The notes beneath the pieces are model-generated. The model was not told the origin of the DNA. It saw only the letters and a list, made by a program, of their open reading frames with translations, and made no database searches. From assembly GCF_025143365.1 (NCBI RefSeq), contig NZ_JALXPE010000049.1, forward strand, positions 1-29,135: a DNA stretch of 29,135 bases. The letters are read 5' to 3'. Of the stretch, positions 15,338-23,480 are shown one piece after another; position 1 is the stretch's first letter, and every line of letters begins with the position of its first letter. The position numbers and the translations under genes are program-made. Origin of the DNA: Microbacterium sp. p3-SID336. GTDB taxonomy: Bacteria > Actinomycetota > Actinomycetes > Actinomycetales > Microbacteriaceae.

Positions 15338-16333
15338 TCACTCCGCACTGCCGTCGTCGGCGGTCTCCCGCAGCACCCGGCCCCAGGGCTGCGCGGGGTC
15401 GTGGATCGCGACGGCCAGGGTCGTGTCGGACTGCCCGTAGTACGCGAACCACCGGCCCTGGAACTTCACGAGTCCCTCGACGAAGGTCACGTTCGACACC
15501 AGTCCGTGCAGATCCTCGAAGCTCTGCGGCCGCAGCCACGGCTCCTGCATCCGGGCGATCACTCGCGTGGGCTCGTCGGGGTCGATCGCGATCTGCCCGC
15601 AGCGGTAGTCCACGTCGACCGAGCCGTCCTCGTGGATCACCCGCGTGGCGCCGTTCGTCAGCATCACCAGCAGGCCGTTCTCGGTCACAACGGGCGAGGT
15701 GCCGATCTCGACCAGCGCCTCGTCCCAGGTGCCCGGCGTCGGCGCATACATGGGCTCCGTGTCCGGAGTGCCGGGCGTCCAGTGGATCAGGTCGTCGCTG
15801 GTGGCCCAGTAGATGCCGCCCTCGCCGAAGTACATCCACCATTTCCCGTGCATCTTCCGCGGCACGATCACCCCGGCCTTCGACCAGTTGAAGCCCCGGG
15901 GGTCCATGGTCTTGAAGGTGTCGAAGTCGTCGAACAGCGGGCCGTGCTTGGTCCAGGTGCGCAGGTCGGTCGAGGTCGCCAGGCACAGCTGGGCGCTGCG
16001 GCGGTCCCACCCCGTGTAGGTGAGGTAGTAGGTGCCGTCGATCAGGGCGATCCGCGGATCCTCGCAGCCGTAGCGCTCGTAGTCCTCGGAGGGGGAGAGG
16101 ATGGGCGCATCTTCACGCGTGAAGGTGACGCCGTCCCGCGACCGCGCCAGCCCGATGTGCGACACGATGTCGTCGGCGTGCGCGCGGTACAGCAGCACCA
16201 CCTCGTCGCCGTCCACGAGTGCCGCGGGGTTGTACAGGTTGGCCGATTCCCAGCTGTCGCCGCGCGGGCGCAGGATCGGGTTCCCCTCGTAGGGGGTGAA
16301 CGGACCGAGGGGGAAGGATGCTCCGGTGAACAT
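15338..16333 (-). CDS. Glycoside hydrolase family 130 protein (mannoside hydrolase or phosphorylase)
   Basis: A 331-aa five-bladed beta-propeller enzyme of GH130, a family acting on beta-mannosides by hydrolysis or phosphorolysis. It opens with PYEGNPILRPRG; the hallmark GCEDPR (89-94) holds the presumed catalytic Asp92. NLYNPAALVDGDEVVLLYRA, WSKAGVIVPRKMHGKWWMYFGEG and EIGTSPVV are further family segments. There is no signal peptide, so it acts in the cytoplasm on imported oligosaccharide. The ATG has AAGGA seven bases upstream. It lies between the permease genes and the Tat-exported protein gene in the operon. I cannot decide between hydrolase and phosphorylase by eye: the phosphate-binding residues need an alignment. 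Substrates known for the family include beta-1,2- and beta-1,4-mannosides and mannosyl-glucose or mannosyl-GlcNAc. Confidence 0.9.
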   Translation of the reverse strand: MFTGASFPLGPFTPYEGNPILRPRGDSWESANLYNPAALVDGDEVVLLYRAHADDIVSHIGLARSRDGVTFTREDAPILSPSEDYERYGCEDPRIALIDGTYYLTYTGWDRRSAQLCLATSTDLRTWTKHGPLFDDFDTFKTMDPRGFNWSKAGVIVPRKMHGKWWMYFGEGGIYWATSDDLIHWTPGTPDTEPMYAPTPGTWDEALVEIGTSPVVTENGLLVMLTNGATRVIHEDGSVDVDYRCGQIAIDPDEPTRVIARMQEPWLRPQSFEDLHGLVSNVTFVEGLVKFQGRWFAYYGQSDTTLAVAIHDPAQPWGRVLRETADDGSAE

Positions 16334-16363
16334 GGATGTCCTTTCTGACGGACGGATCGCGGG

Positions 16364-17206
16364 CTAGCCCTTGACGGCGGCGCCGAGGTCGGTGGCTCGG
16401 AAGAAGCGCTGGAACACGATGAACAGGATCACGACGGGGAACGCCAGCGCCGTGGCGCCGGCGAGGATCGCGCCGTTGGGGTTCGCGGTGGACTGCGCGA
16501 CGTTGGAGATGTAGTTCGCGAGGGACACGGCGAGCGGCTGCAGCGACGCGTCCTTCGTGATGAGGAACGGCCACAGGAACTCGTTCCACGGGCCGATGAA
16601 CGTCACCAGCACCACGGTCACGAGCACGGGTCGGATGAGCGGGATCGCCACCGACGTCAGCAGGCGGATCTCTCCCGCGCCGTCGATGCGGGCGGCCTCG
16701 AAGATCTCGACGGGCAGCGCCTTGAAGAACTGCACGAAGATGAACACCGCCGTCGTGTTGATGAGGAACGGCAGGATCATGCCGAGGTACGAGTCGCCGA
16801 GGCCGTAGCTGCGGGTGATCTGCACGTACAGCGGGATCATCAGCAGCTGGAACGGCACCATCTGCACGAGCAGCATCAGCACCCAGATCACGCCGCGTCC
16901 GCGGAAGTCGAGGCGGGCGATCGCGTAGCCGGCGAGCAGCCCGAACACGACCGTGCCGAGTAGCACCCCCAGCGTGAAGATCAGCGAGTTCACCAGGGAG
17001 CCGACCAGGTCGATCCGGGAGTCGATGGCTACGAAGTTGTCGATCGTCCAGCCGCCGGTCGGGATCAACTGACTGGGCGAGTTCGTCGGGTTCTCCTGGA
17101 ACGCGCCGACCAGCATGAAGTAGAACGGGAACGCGAACCCGATGGCCGCGATCGTGAGCGCGATCAGGCTCAGGACGCGGGGCAGTCTTCTCGTGCGGCG
17201 CATCAT
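16364..17206 (-). CDS. CUT1 carbohydrate ABC transporter permease (MalG-type)
   Basis: A 280-aa membrane subunit of the LacI-controlled importer. A short basic N-terminus (MMRRTRRLPR) precedes about six membrane segments. The EAA loop is VEIFEAARIDGAGEIRLLTSVAIP and the C-terminus reads FFRATDLGAAVKG. Two consecutive ATG codons exist; the first (17204-17206) overlaps the preceding permease's stop by four bases (ATGA) with GAGGGAGCG upstream, so it is chosen. It is the fourth gene of the operon, followed after 30 bases by the GH130 gene. It works with the MalF-type protein and lipoprotein encoded just upstream and, lacking a local ATPase, presumably a shared MsiK-type ATPase. The GH130 neighbour suggests a mannose-containing oligosaccharide. 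Confidence 0.92.
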   Translation of the reverse strand: MMRRTRRLPRVLSLIALTIAAIGFAFPFYFMLVGAFQENPTNSPSQLIPTGGWTIDNFVAIDSRIDLVGSLVNSLIFTLGVLLGTVVFGLLAGYAIARLDFRGRGVIWVLMLLVQMVPFQLLMIPLYVQITRSYGLGDSYLGMILPFLINTTAVFIFVQFFKALPVEIFEAARIDGAGEIRLLTSVAIPLIRPVLVTVVLVTFIGPWNEFLWPFLITKDASLQPLAVSLANYISNVAQSTANPNGAILAGATALAFPVVILFIVFQRFFRATDLGAAVKG

Positions 17207-18099
17207 CGCTCCCTCGTGGCGCGGTTGGCGGCCAGCGACAGCATCCCCACGAGCACCACGAGGATCATGCCGATCGCGGCGGCCGTGTCGGGGTTCTGCT
17301 GCTGGATGCCCAGCTGGTAGATCAGCAGCACGGGCGTGGTGGAGGCGCCGTCCGGGCCCCCGCCGTTCGTGAGCAGGTACGGCTCGGTGAAGAGGTTGGC
17401 GCCGGTGATGATCGAGAGGATCAGCACGAGCGTGGTGGCGCTGCGGACGCCGGGCACGGTGACGTTCCAGAACCGCTGGAACGCGCCGGCGCCGTCGGTC
17501 TCCGCCGACTCGTACAGCTCCTTCGGCACGTTCTGCAGCGCCGCGAGGTAAAGCAGGATGTAGAACCCGAGCTGCTTCCACGTGACGTACAGCGCGATCA
17601 TGGGCATCGCGAGCGCGTCGTTGACCAGCCAGGACGGATCGGGCGCGAGCGGGCCGAGGATCGTGTTCACGAGCCCGTTGCCCGAGAACAGCAGCATCCA
17701 CACGCCCACCAGCGAGACGCTCGCGGTGAGGTAGGGCACGTAGAACGCCACCCGGTAGGCGGCCACCCAGCGGATGCCCGTGTTGAGGGCCGCCGCGAGC
17801 ACGAGTGCCAGCACCGCCGTGAGCGGCACGTTGATCACCAGGAACACGAGCGTGTTGCGGAACGCGCCCAGCACGCGCGGGTCGGTGAGGACCGTGACGA
17901 AGTTGTCGAAGCCGACGAAGGGGCGCTCGACCTCCGCCCCCGGCGCGGTGAAGAAGTAGTCGTGGAAGGCGATGTACACCGCGAACGCGAGCGGATACGC
18001 GAAGATCGCGATCACGAACACGAGGTACGGCAGCGCGAAGAGGCCGCCGATCGGCTGCGCACCCAGCCACCGGGTGCGCAGCCGCCGGTTGTCGGTCAT
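17203..18099 (-). CDS. CUT1 carbohydrate ABC transporter permease (MalF-type)
   Basis: A 298-aa permease with six hydrophobic segments, beginning GGLFALPYLVFVIAIFAYPLAFAVYIAFHDYFF. The EAA loop is KELYESAETDGAGAFQRFWNVTVPG. The periplasm-facing loop ahead of the last segment, ANLFTEPYLLTNGGGPDGAS, is typical of MalF subunits of sugar importers. It starts four bases after the lipoprotein gene and overlaps the MalG-type gene by four, so expression is coupled. It differs clearly in sequence from the region 1 permease and is not a recent duplicate. The substrate is inferred only from the neighbouring GH130 gene. Confidence 0.92.
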   Translation of the reverse strand: MTDNRRLRTRWLGAQPIGGLFALPYLVFVIAIFAYPLAFAVYIAFHDYFFTAPGAEVERPFVGFDNFVTVLTDPRVLGAFRNTLVFLVINVPLTAVLALVLAAALNTGIRWVAAYRVAFYVPYLTASVSLVGVWMLLFSGNGLVNTILGPLAPDPSWLVNDALAMPMIALYVTWKQLGFYILLYLAALQNVPKELYESAETDGAGAFQRFWNVTVPGVRSATTLVLILSIITGANLFTEPYLLTNGGGPDGASTTPVLLIYQLGIQQQNPDTAAAIGMILVVLVGMLSLAANRATRER

Positions 18100-18103
18100 G
18101 AGG

Positions 18104-19369
18104 TCACTCCGCGACGAGCTCGTCGATCTTCGCGGAGGCGTTCTTCAGGAAGTCGGCGGTGGACTCCTTGGCGAAGATGACCGCGGCGGAGTACTCGTCC
18201 CGGAACGCCTGCCACGCCTCGACGGAGTTCGGGATGCTCGGCACATCGGCGGTGTTCTCGGCCTGCTCGGCGAACGCCACGTAGTCCGGGTTGGCGGAGA
18301 AGTAGTCGGCGTACGTGTCGGTGAGGTCCGTGCGCATCGGCATCTGGCCGGTCGCCTCGAGCAGCTGGCCATCGGCCCCCTCGCTCGTGGAGAACTTCAG
18401 GAACTCCCACGCGGTGGCCTGGTTCTCGCACGCCGTGAACATCGACACGCTCTTGGAGTCGGCGAACGTGGTCGGGTTCTCGCGGCCGTCACTGGTCGGC
18501 ACCGGCATGAACCCCACGTCGACGGTCTCGGCGTACGACGGGATGGCCCACGGGCCGGCGAGCTGCATGGCCGTCGTCCCGGCCGACATGGCGTCGTCGG
18601 TCGCCGCCTCGTTGGGGGCGAGCTTCTCCTGGTACACGGTGGCCCAGAAGTCCGCGACCGTCTTGCCGTCGTCGGAGTCGAACGTGGCCTTGCCGTCCTC
18701 CACGAGCATGGTGCCGTCGGTCTCCGCGAGGTACAGCGGATAGAAGTCGAACCACGGCTGGTAGAACTCGCTGGTCGGCGCGGGCCAGATGGCGCTCTGC
18801 ACGCCCGACTCGACGATGGCCCTCGCGCCCTCCAGGAACTCCTCGTGCGTGGCCATCTGCGGGTTCTCCGGGTCGAGGCCGGCCGCCTGGAACAGCGTCT
18901 TGTTGTACATGACCATCACGGGGTTCGACTTCCACGGCAGCTGGTAGTACTTCCCGTCGGTCGCGTAGGGCTCGACGTCGCCGCTGCGCTCGGTGATGTA
19001 GTCGCTGCCGCCGTCCATCGCGCTGAGGTCGACCAGGCCGCCCTGCTTGACCCAGCCGGACACGGCGGCGGGGGCGACGTTGTAGACCAGGCACGGCGCG
19101 GTGCCGGCGGTGATCGCGGCGGTGATGGCCTCCTCCGACGAGGATCCGGCGGGGATCTCCTGCGCCGTGACCTTCTCGTCGGGGTGCTCCTCGTTCCAGG
19201 CGTCCACGACGGCCTGGCCCCACGCGACCTCCTGCTCGTTGTTGGAGAGCCAGATGTCGATGGGGCCGGTGCCTTCGCCGGCGCTCTCGCCGCCACCTCC
19301 GCCGGACGAGCATCCGGTCACGACGAGCGCGACGGCGCCCACGAGCGCTGCTGCTCGGATCTTCTTCAT
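18104..19369 (-). CDS. Sugar-binding lipoprotein of the LacI-controlled importer
   Basis: A 421-aa extracellular solute-binding protein (family 1). The signal peptide MKKIRAAALVGAVALVVTGC ends at lipobox cysteine 20, followed by a Gly/Ser linker. Body features are GPIDIWLSNNEQEVAWGQAVVDAWNEEHPDEKV near the mature N-terminus and VSMFTACENQATAWEFLKFSTSEGADGQL near the C-terminus. The ATG has GGAGG five bases upstream. It is the second gene of the operon, 32 bases after lacI, with no separate promoter that I can place in that gap. It captures the oligosaccharide outside the membrane. Several aromatic residues (YYQLPWKSNPV, FYQPWFDFYPLYL) are suited to stacking on sugar rings, which is a family-level expectation. 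Confidence 0.94.
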   Translation of the reverse strand: MKKIRAAALVGAVALVVTGCSSGGGGGESAGEGTGPIDIWLSNNEQEVAWGQAVVDAWNEEHPDEKVTAQEIPAGSSSEEAITAAITAGTAPCLVYNVAPAAVSGWVKQGGLVDLSAMDGGSDYITERSGDVEPYATDGKYYQLPWKSNPVMVMYNKTLFQAAGLDPENPQMATHEEFLEGARAIVESGVQSAIWPAPTSEFYQPWFDFYPLYLAETDGTMLVEDGKATFDSDDGKTVADFWATVYQEKLAPNEAATDDAMSAGTTAMQLAGPWAIPSYAETVDVGFMPVPTSDGRENPTTFADSKSVSMFTACENQATAWEFLKFSTSEGADGQLLEATGQMPMRTDLTDTYADYFSANPDYVAFAEQAENTADVPSIPNSVEAWQAFRDEYSAAVIFAKESTADFLKNASAKIDELVAE

Positions 19370-19401
19370 GGTGTCCTCCTTGACGCGATGTGTGGTGCGG
19401 G

Positions 19402-20394
19402 TTACGAGCCGGTGCTCTCCCGGAAGTGCACGACGTTACAGTCGACGACCTCGGTGCGCGGCTCCGCGCCGACGAGGGCGTCCTGCAGCAGGCGGGCGGC
19501 CGCGCGGCCACGGGCCGCGGGGTCGGACGAGACGCTGGTGAGCGCGGGGGAGAGGTGTGCGGAGAGGTGGTCGTCGTCGAAGCCGGAGATGGCGAGGTCA
19601 CGCGGGATGGTGAGGCCGCGGGAGCGCGCGAGGGAGAGTCCGGCGATCGCCATGGTGTCGTTCGAGTAGAGGATCGCGGTCGGGCGCTCCGGCAGCGCGA
19701 GCAGCTCCTCGGTGATGTCGCGTCCGCTCGCGGCGGTGAAGTCGCCCTCGCGCAGCAGCTCGTCGCTGCCGACGGCCGCGGTGTACGCGGCGGCCCGTGC
19801 CGCGGAGTGCACGTAGTCGAGAGGGCCCGAGACGTGCGCGATGCGGGTGTGGCCCTCGGCGCGCAGTCGCGCGATCAGCTCGCGCACGGGTGCGGCGTCG
19901 TCGGTGCGCACGCAGGAGAAGGGGCTGTCGCCGTCGTAGGCGCCCACGAGCACCGTGGGGAGCCCGAGCTCGTCGAGGAACGGCACACGCCAGTCCTCGG
20001 TGCGCAGGTCGAGCAGCAGGGCGCCGTCGGCGCGGCCGCGGGCGAGGGTGCGGTACGCCCGCTCCTCGGCCTCGCGCCCCTGCACGACCTGCAGCACGAG
20101 GGCGGTCTCGGTCTCGGCCAGCACCGACTCGACGCCCGCGATGAACGCGGGGAAGAACGAGTCGTTCGCGATGACCTCGGGGTCGCGGGCGAGGACCACG
20201 GCGATCGCGTTGGCGCGGCTCGTGGCGAGAGCGCGGGCGCTCTGACTGGGCGCCCAGTCGAGCTTGCGTGCGGCGGCGAGGACCTTCGTCCTGGTCTCCT
20301 CGGAGATGGGGCGCTTGCCGCTGAGGGCGTGCGAGACCGTGGCCTTCGTGACGCCGGCTTCGCGTGCCACATCGGCGATCGTCGTGCGGCTCAT
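19402..20394 (-). CDS. LacI-family transcriptional repressor
   Basis: A 330-aa regulator. Residues 3-50 form the LacI helix-turn-helix and hinge (TTIADVAREAGVTKATVSHALSGKRPISEETR, then WAPSQSARALAT). Residues 60-330 form the periplasmic-binding-protein-like effector domain. The hinge-preceding motif and HTH fit recognition of CCGG-centred palindromes, and two such sites lie directly upstream. The ATG has GAGGAGG four bases upstream. It is the first gene of the operon that it is predicted to repress (lacI, lipoprotein, two permeases, GH130, exported protein), so it is autoregulated. Derepression by an imported or hydrolysed mannoside is expected; the effector is not known. Confidence 0.94.
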   Translation of the reverse strand: MSRTTIADVAREAGVTKATVSHALSGKRPISEETRTKVLAAARKLDWAPSQSARALATSRANAIAVVLARDPEVIANDSFFPAFIAGVESVLAETETALVLQVVQGREAEERAYRTLARGRADGALLLDLRTEDWRVPFLDELGLPTVLVGAYDGDSPFSCVRTDDAAPVRELIARLRAEGHTRIAHVSGPLDYVHSAARAAAYTAAVGSDELLREGDFTAASGRDITEELLALPERPTAILYSNDTMAIAGLSLARSRGLTIPRDLAISGFDDDHLSAHLSPALTSVSSDPAARGRAAARLLQDALVGAEPRTEVVDCNVVHFRESTGS

Positions 20395-20434
20395 GCCGCC
20401 TCCTCGCGGGTGTCGCGGCTCACTCGGGGGTGTG

Positions 20435-20477
20435 AACCGGTTTGACGAGTGTAAACCGGTTTGACGACAGGCGTCAA
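20435..20477 (-). promoter_or_regulatory. Repressible promoter with two LacI-type operators
   Basis: On the leftward strand TTGACG (20472-20477), an 18-base spacer and TACACT (20448-20453) form a good sigma-70-type promoter. Two operators are visible: AAACCGGTTT (20453-20462), inside the spacer and touching the -10, and AACCGGTT (20435-20442), over the predicted start point. They are part of a 14-base direct repeat, AACCGGTTTGACGA, with a 19-base period. The arrangement should block both promoter binding and escape. The leader to the lacI ATG would be about 45 bases. Confidence 0.8.
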
Positions 20478-20505
20478 GACATCCGTTCGCGGAGCAGCTG
20501 CCGAC

Positions 20506-21423
20506 TCAGACGAAGCGGACGGTCTGCTGCAGTCGCGTGCGGATGTCGAACAGCTCGTTGCCGCCGATGGCCCGCGCGCCCGGCACGCCCTGCCGCAGCA
20601 CCATGGCCAGCGCGCTGCGTCGCACCACCACGACCGGAACGCCACGGCTGCTGCCGAGCGGGGTCACCGCCTGCGCCAGATCGTCGTCCGGAAGCACCAC
20701 GATCGCGCCGCCGAACTTCACCTTCGCGCTGCGGGCGACCTGGCGCATGCGGCCGAGCGCCGCCGTCACCGGGGCCCTGGTGCCCAGGCTCGGACCCGTG
20801 ATCTCGCCGCGGCGGAAGCCCACGACGCCCCCGAAGTCCTCCGACATGATGCCGTACAGCCCCGAGGGGCTGAGCACCACGTGGTCGAGCTTGTCGTCGG
20901 CGGTCTGCCCCGCGACCACGTCGTGCCACACCGTGAACCCCATGCCGAGGTCGGAGACGGTGCGCGCGGTGGCCTCCTCCGCGAGCGCGTCGGCGAGCAG
21001 GCGCCGCAGCTCCCGCGGCGCGGCCCGCACGAGCGACGGGGCGTACGGGTCCGGCACGTCCACGCCATGACCGGCCCATTCGCGGATCAGTGTGAGGTAG
21101 CGCTCGCGGCGCCATCCGCCCGGCTGCCCGTAGGAGCGCGCGCGGGGCCGGGTGTCGGTGCGGGCGCTCGGCGGGCGCCATCCGCTCCACTCGTCGCCGT
21201 CGGAGGTCACACCCGTGCGGCGGTCGTAGGCCGCACGGCCCTCCTCGGTGCCGATCAGCTCCCACGCCCGCTGCACCTGGATGAACACCGCCGCGTCGCC
21301 CCCGGTGTCCGGGTGCGTCTGACGGAGCCGGAGGCGGTACGCGCGGCGGAGCTCGATCTCGTCCACGGACGGGTCGACGCCGAGCACGTCATACGGCGAA
21401 GCCGAGAGCGGACTGTCGAACAT
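20506..21423 (-). CDS. J-domain protein with NERD-like C-terminal region
   Basis: A 305-aa protein. Residues 8-70 are a DnaJ J-domain (SPYDVLGVDPSVDEIELRRAYRLRLRQTHPD) with the HPD tripeptide at 37-39, needed to stimulate Hsp70 (DnaK) ATPase. No Gly/Phe or zinc-finger region follows, so it is a class III J-protein. After a variable arginine-rich linker (75-110) and a helical part (110-155), residues about 160-300 contain DKLDHVVLSPSGLYGIMSEDFGG, resembling the core strand pair of the NERD (nuclease-related) domain. The acid/lysine catalytic signature is not clear, so nuclease activity is doubtful. There is no signal peptide. GGAG lies five bases before the ATG. It is upstream of, and unrelated to, the LacI operon; its client is unknown. 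Confidence 0.82.
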   Translation of the reverse strand: MFDSPLSASPYDVLGVDPSVDEIELRRAYRLRLRQTHPDTGGDAAVFIQVQRAWELIGTEEGRAAYDRRTGVTSDGDEWSGWRPPSARTDTRPRARSYGQPGGWRRERYLTLIREWAGHGVDVPDPYAPSLVRAAPRELRRLLADALAEEATARTVSDLGMGFTVWHDVVAGQTADDKLDHVVLSPSGLYGIMSEDFGGVVGFRRGEITGPSLGTRAPVTAALGRMRQVARSAKVKFGGAIVVLPDDDLAQAVTPLGSSRGVPVVVVRRSALAMVLRQGVPGARAIGGNELFDIRTRLQQTVRFV

Positions 21424-21489
21424 CGCTCTCCTTCCGCGACCGCGGCGTCCAGGATAGCCGCCGGAGGTATGCGTGCGCCGCGAGCGGTG

Positions 21490-22143
21490 TCAGTCCGGCA
21501 CGTCGACCACGCGCTCGACGCCCGGCGCCGGGCGCACGGCTCCGGCCGAGGCGGCGGCCAGGTCGTCGGTCAGCCGCGGCAGCTCGTGGGCAGGGACCCA
21601 CAGTTCCAGGCGGGCGACCTCCCCATAGCTCGGCGTGCCGAGGGTCGCGCCGTGGTGCCCCGCCCATTCGCGGAGCAGGTTGTCGAAGCGCCCGGCCTCG
21701 GCATGCGGCACCTCGACCGTCGCCTGCGTGAGCACCTCGCGCCGCACGAGCGCCGCGCCGTCGAGAGCCTCCGACACCGCGGTCGAGTACGCCCGGACGA
21801 GCCCCCCGGCGCCGAGCTTCACGCCGCCGAAGTACCGGGTCACGACGGCCACCACGTCGGTCAGTCCGCGGCGGCGCAGCACCTCCAGCATCGGCACGCC
21901 CGCCGTCCCGGACGGCTCCCCGTCGTCGGACGACCGAGCCTGATCGCCGTGCAGCCCCGTGATCATCGCGGTGCAGTTGTGGTTCGCGTCCCACGCGCGC
22001 TTGCGGATGCCGGCGATCACGGCGTCGGCCTCCTCGACCGAGCCGACCGGCGCCAGATGCGTGAGGAAGCGCGACTTCCGGATCACCAGCTCGTGGTCGA
22101 CGGGTGCCGCGATCGTCGCGGGGTACCGGTGCGGGGCGGACAT
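21490..22143 (-). CDS. YigZ/IMPACT-family protein
   Basis: A 217-aa protein of the UPF0029/IMPACT (YigZ) family. The N-terminal domain has KSRFLTHLAPV, DANHNCTAMI, DDGEPSGTAGVPMLEVL and VTRYFGGVKLGAGGLVRAYS, all hallmark segments. The C-terminal ferredoxin-like domain follows from about residue 135. The eukaryotic homologue modulates GCN2 signalling; bacterial members bind nucleic acid or ribosomes in structural studies but their role is unsettled. The frame begins seven codons earlier. I choose the ATG at 22141-22143 because it begins the conserved protein and has a -10-like TATCCT seven bases upstream with no ribosome-binding site, consistent with a leaderless transcript. It diverges from the histidine kinase gene. 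Confidence 0.9.
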   Translation of the reverse strand: MSAPHRYPATIAAPVDHELVIRKSRFLTHLAPVGSVEEADAVIAGIRKRAWDANHNCTAMITGLHGDQARSSDDGEPSGTAGVPMLEVLRRRGLTDVVAVVTRYFGGVKLGAGGLVRAYSTAVSEALDGAALVRREVLTQATVEVPHAEAGRFDNLLREWAGHHGATLGTPSYGEVARLELWVPAHELPRLTDDLAAASAGAVRPAPGVERVVDVPD

Positions 22144-22223
22144 CCGGCCCAGGATACCGAGCACGCCGCGGCATCGACCGAACGATGGAGGCGCCCGTCA
22201 GCCGGGCGGGGAAGAATATCGGC

Positions 22224-23480
22224 ATGTCGCCGCTCGAGCCCCCGCCCCGCCCCGGGCGCTCCTGGGCGCGTCTGGTCGGCTCCGTGCGCATCGGACAGGC
22301 GGTCATCACCGTCCTGGTGACGGTCGTGGGCGTGGTCCGCGCGGCGCTCGACGGCGTGCCGCTGCCGTTACTGATCGCGATCGCCCTGGTGTTCCTCGGC
22401 TGGTACGGCGGCGGGCTGCTGCTCGCGGGGCGCACACGCGACCGGGGGCTCGCGGCCGGCTGGCTGCTGGGGCTCACCGCGATCTGGCTGGGCGCGGTCG
22501 CCGTGTCGCCCGAGTTCGTGTGGCTCGCGTTCCCGCTGTGGCTGCTCGCCGGCTTCGTGCTGCGGCTGCGGTGGGCGATCCCGCTGAGCATCCTGATCCT
22601 CGTCGTCGTCATCGCCGCTCCGCCCCTGCACACCGGGGCGACCACCTACGCGAACGTCATCGGCCCGCTCGTCGGCGGCATCTTCGCGCTCGGCATCTCC
22701 CGCGGATACCTGGAGCTGGTGCGCGACGGCCGGGAACGGCGGCGGCTGATCGCCTCTCTGGTCGCGACGCAGGAGGAGATGGCCGCGCTGCAGGACGAGC
22801 TCGCCCGCACGCAACGGGAATCCGGCGCGAGCGCCGAGCGCACCCGGGTCTCCCGCGACATCCACGACACGGTCGCCCAGAGCCTGTCGTCCATCGGCAT
22901 GCTCTCGCGCTCCGCGCTCGCGGCGGACGACCGGGAGCAGCGCGCGCGGGCTCTGGAGCAGATCGGCGCCCTGGCGGCCGAGGGGCTGGCAGACGCACGG
23001 CGCATCGTGAACGACCTGATGCCGGCGGAGCTGGAGACGACGGCACTGGCGGACGCTCTCGCGCGCATGCTCGACCGCCTGGCCGACGAGACCGGCATCG
23101 CCACGACCCTGCATGCCGACGACGGGCTGCCTCCTCTGGGCATCGATGCCGAGATCGCGCTGCTGCGGACGGCGCAGTCGGCGCTCGCGAACGTCCGCAG
23201 CCACGCACACGCCTCGCGCGTCGTGGTGACCCTGGCCGACGCGGGTGACGCCGTGCGGCTCGACATCGTCGACGACGGGGTCGGCTTCGACGCCTCGCAG
23301 TGGGATGCGCGCGGACAGCGGAGCGCGGGCGGCGGCTATGGGCTGCGGTCGATGCGGGCGCGGCTGCGGGAACTCGGCGGGGGCCTCGACGTGGAGAGCG
23401 GCCCTGGCGACGGCACGGCCCTGTCGGCGCACGTGCCGCTGCGGATCGCGGGGCCGCCGGCTGGGGGAGGGACGGGATGA
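22224..23480 (+). CDS. NarL-type sensor histidine kinase
   Basis: A 418-aa membrane histidine kinase. About five membrane segments fill residues 22-160 with almost no extracellular sensor loop, so it probably senses the membrane state or an intramembrane ligand. The HisKA_3 dimerisation region has the phosphorylated His214 in SRDIHDTVAQSL. The ATP-binding domain has the N-box Asn323 (SALANVRSHA), DDGVGFD (350-356) and GGYGLRSMRARL. Longer frames reach upstream, but the ATG at 22224 follows a GGGGAAG purine run, avoids overlap with the divergent YigZ-like gene, and gives a normal length. The stop overlaps the response-regulator ATG (ATGA). The signal and targets are unknown. Confidence 0.92.
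   Translation: MSPLEPPPRPGRSWARLVGSVRIGQAVITVLVTVVGVVRAALDGVPLPLLIAIALVFLGWYGGGLLLAGRTRDRGLAAGWLLGLTAIWLGAVAVSPEFVWLAFPLWLLAGFVLRLRWAIPLSILILVVVIAAPPLHTGATTYANVIGPLVGGIFALGISRGYLELVRDGRERRRLIASLVATQEEMAALQDELARTQRESGASAERTRVSRDIHDTVAQSLSSIGMLSRSALAADDREQRARALEQIGALAAEGLADARRIVNDLMPAELETTALADALARMLDRLADETGIATTLHADDGLPPLGIDAEIALLRTAQSALANVRSHAHASRVVVTLADAGDAVRLDIVDDGVGFDASQWDARGQRSAGGGYGLRSMRARLRELGGGLDVESGPGDGTALSAHVPLRIAGPPAGGGTG

Noticed and set aside
20461..20477. TTGACG-acagg-CGTCAA stem as a terminator for the J-domain gene.
   Set aside because: It is only 6 bp, lacks a U-tract and coincides with the -35 element and operator repeat of the lacI promoter, which explain it better.
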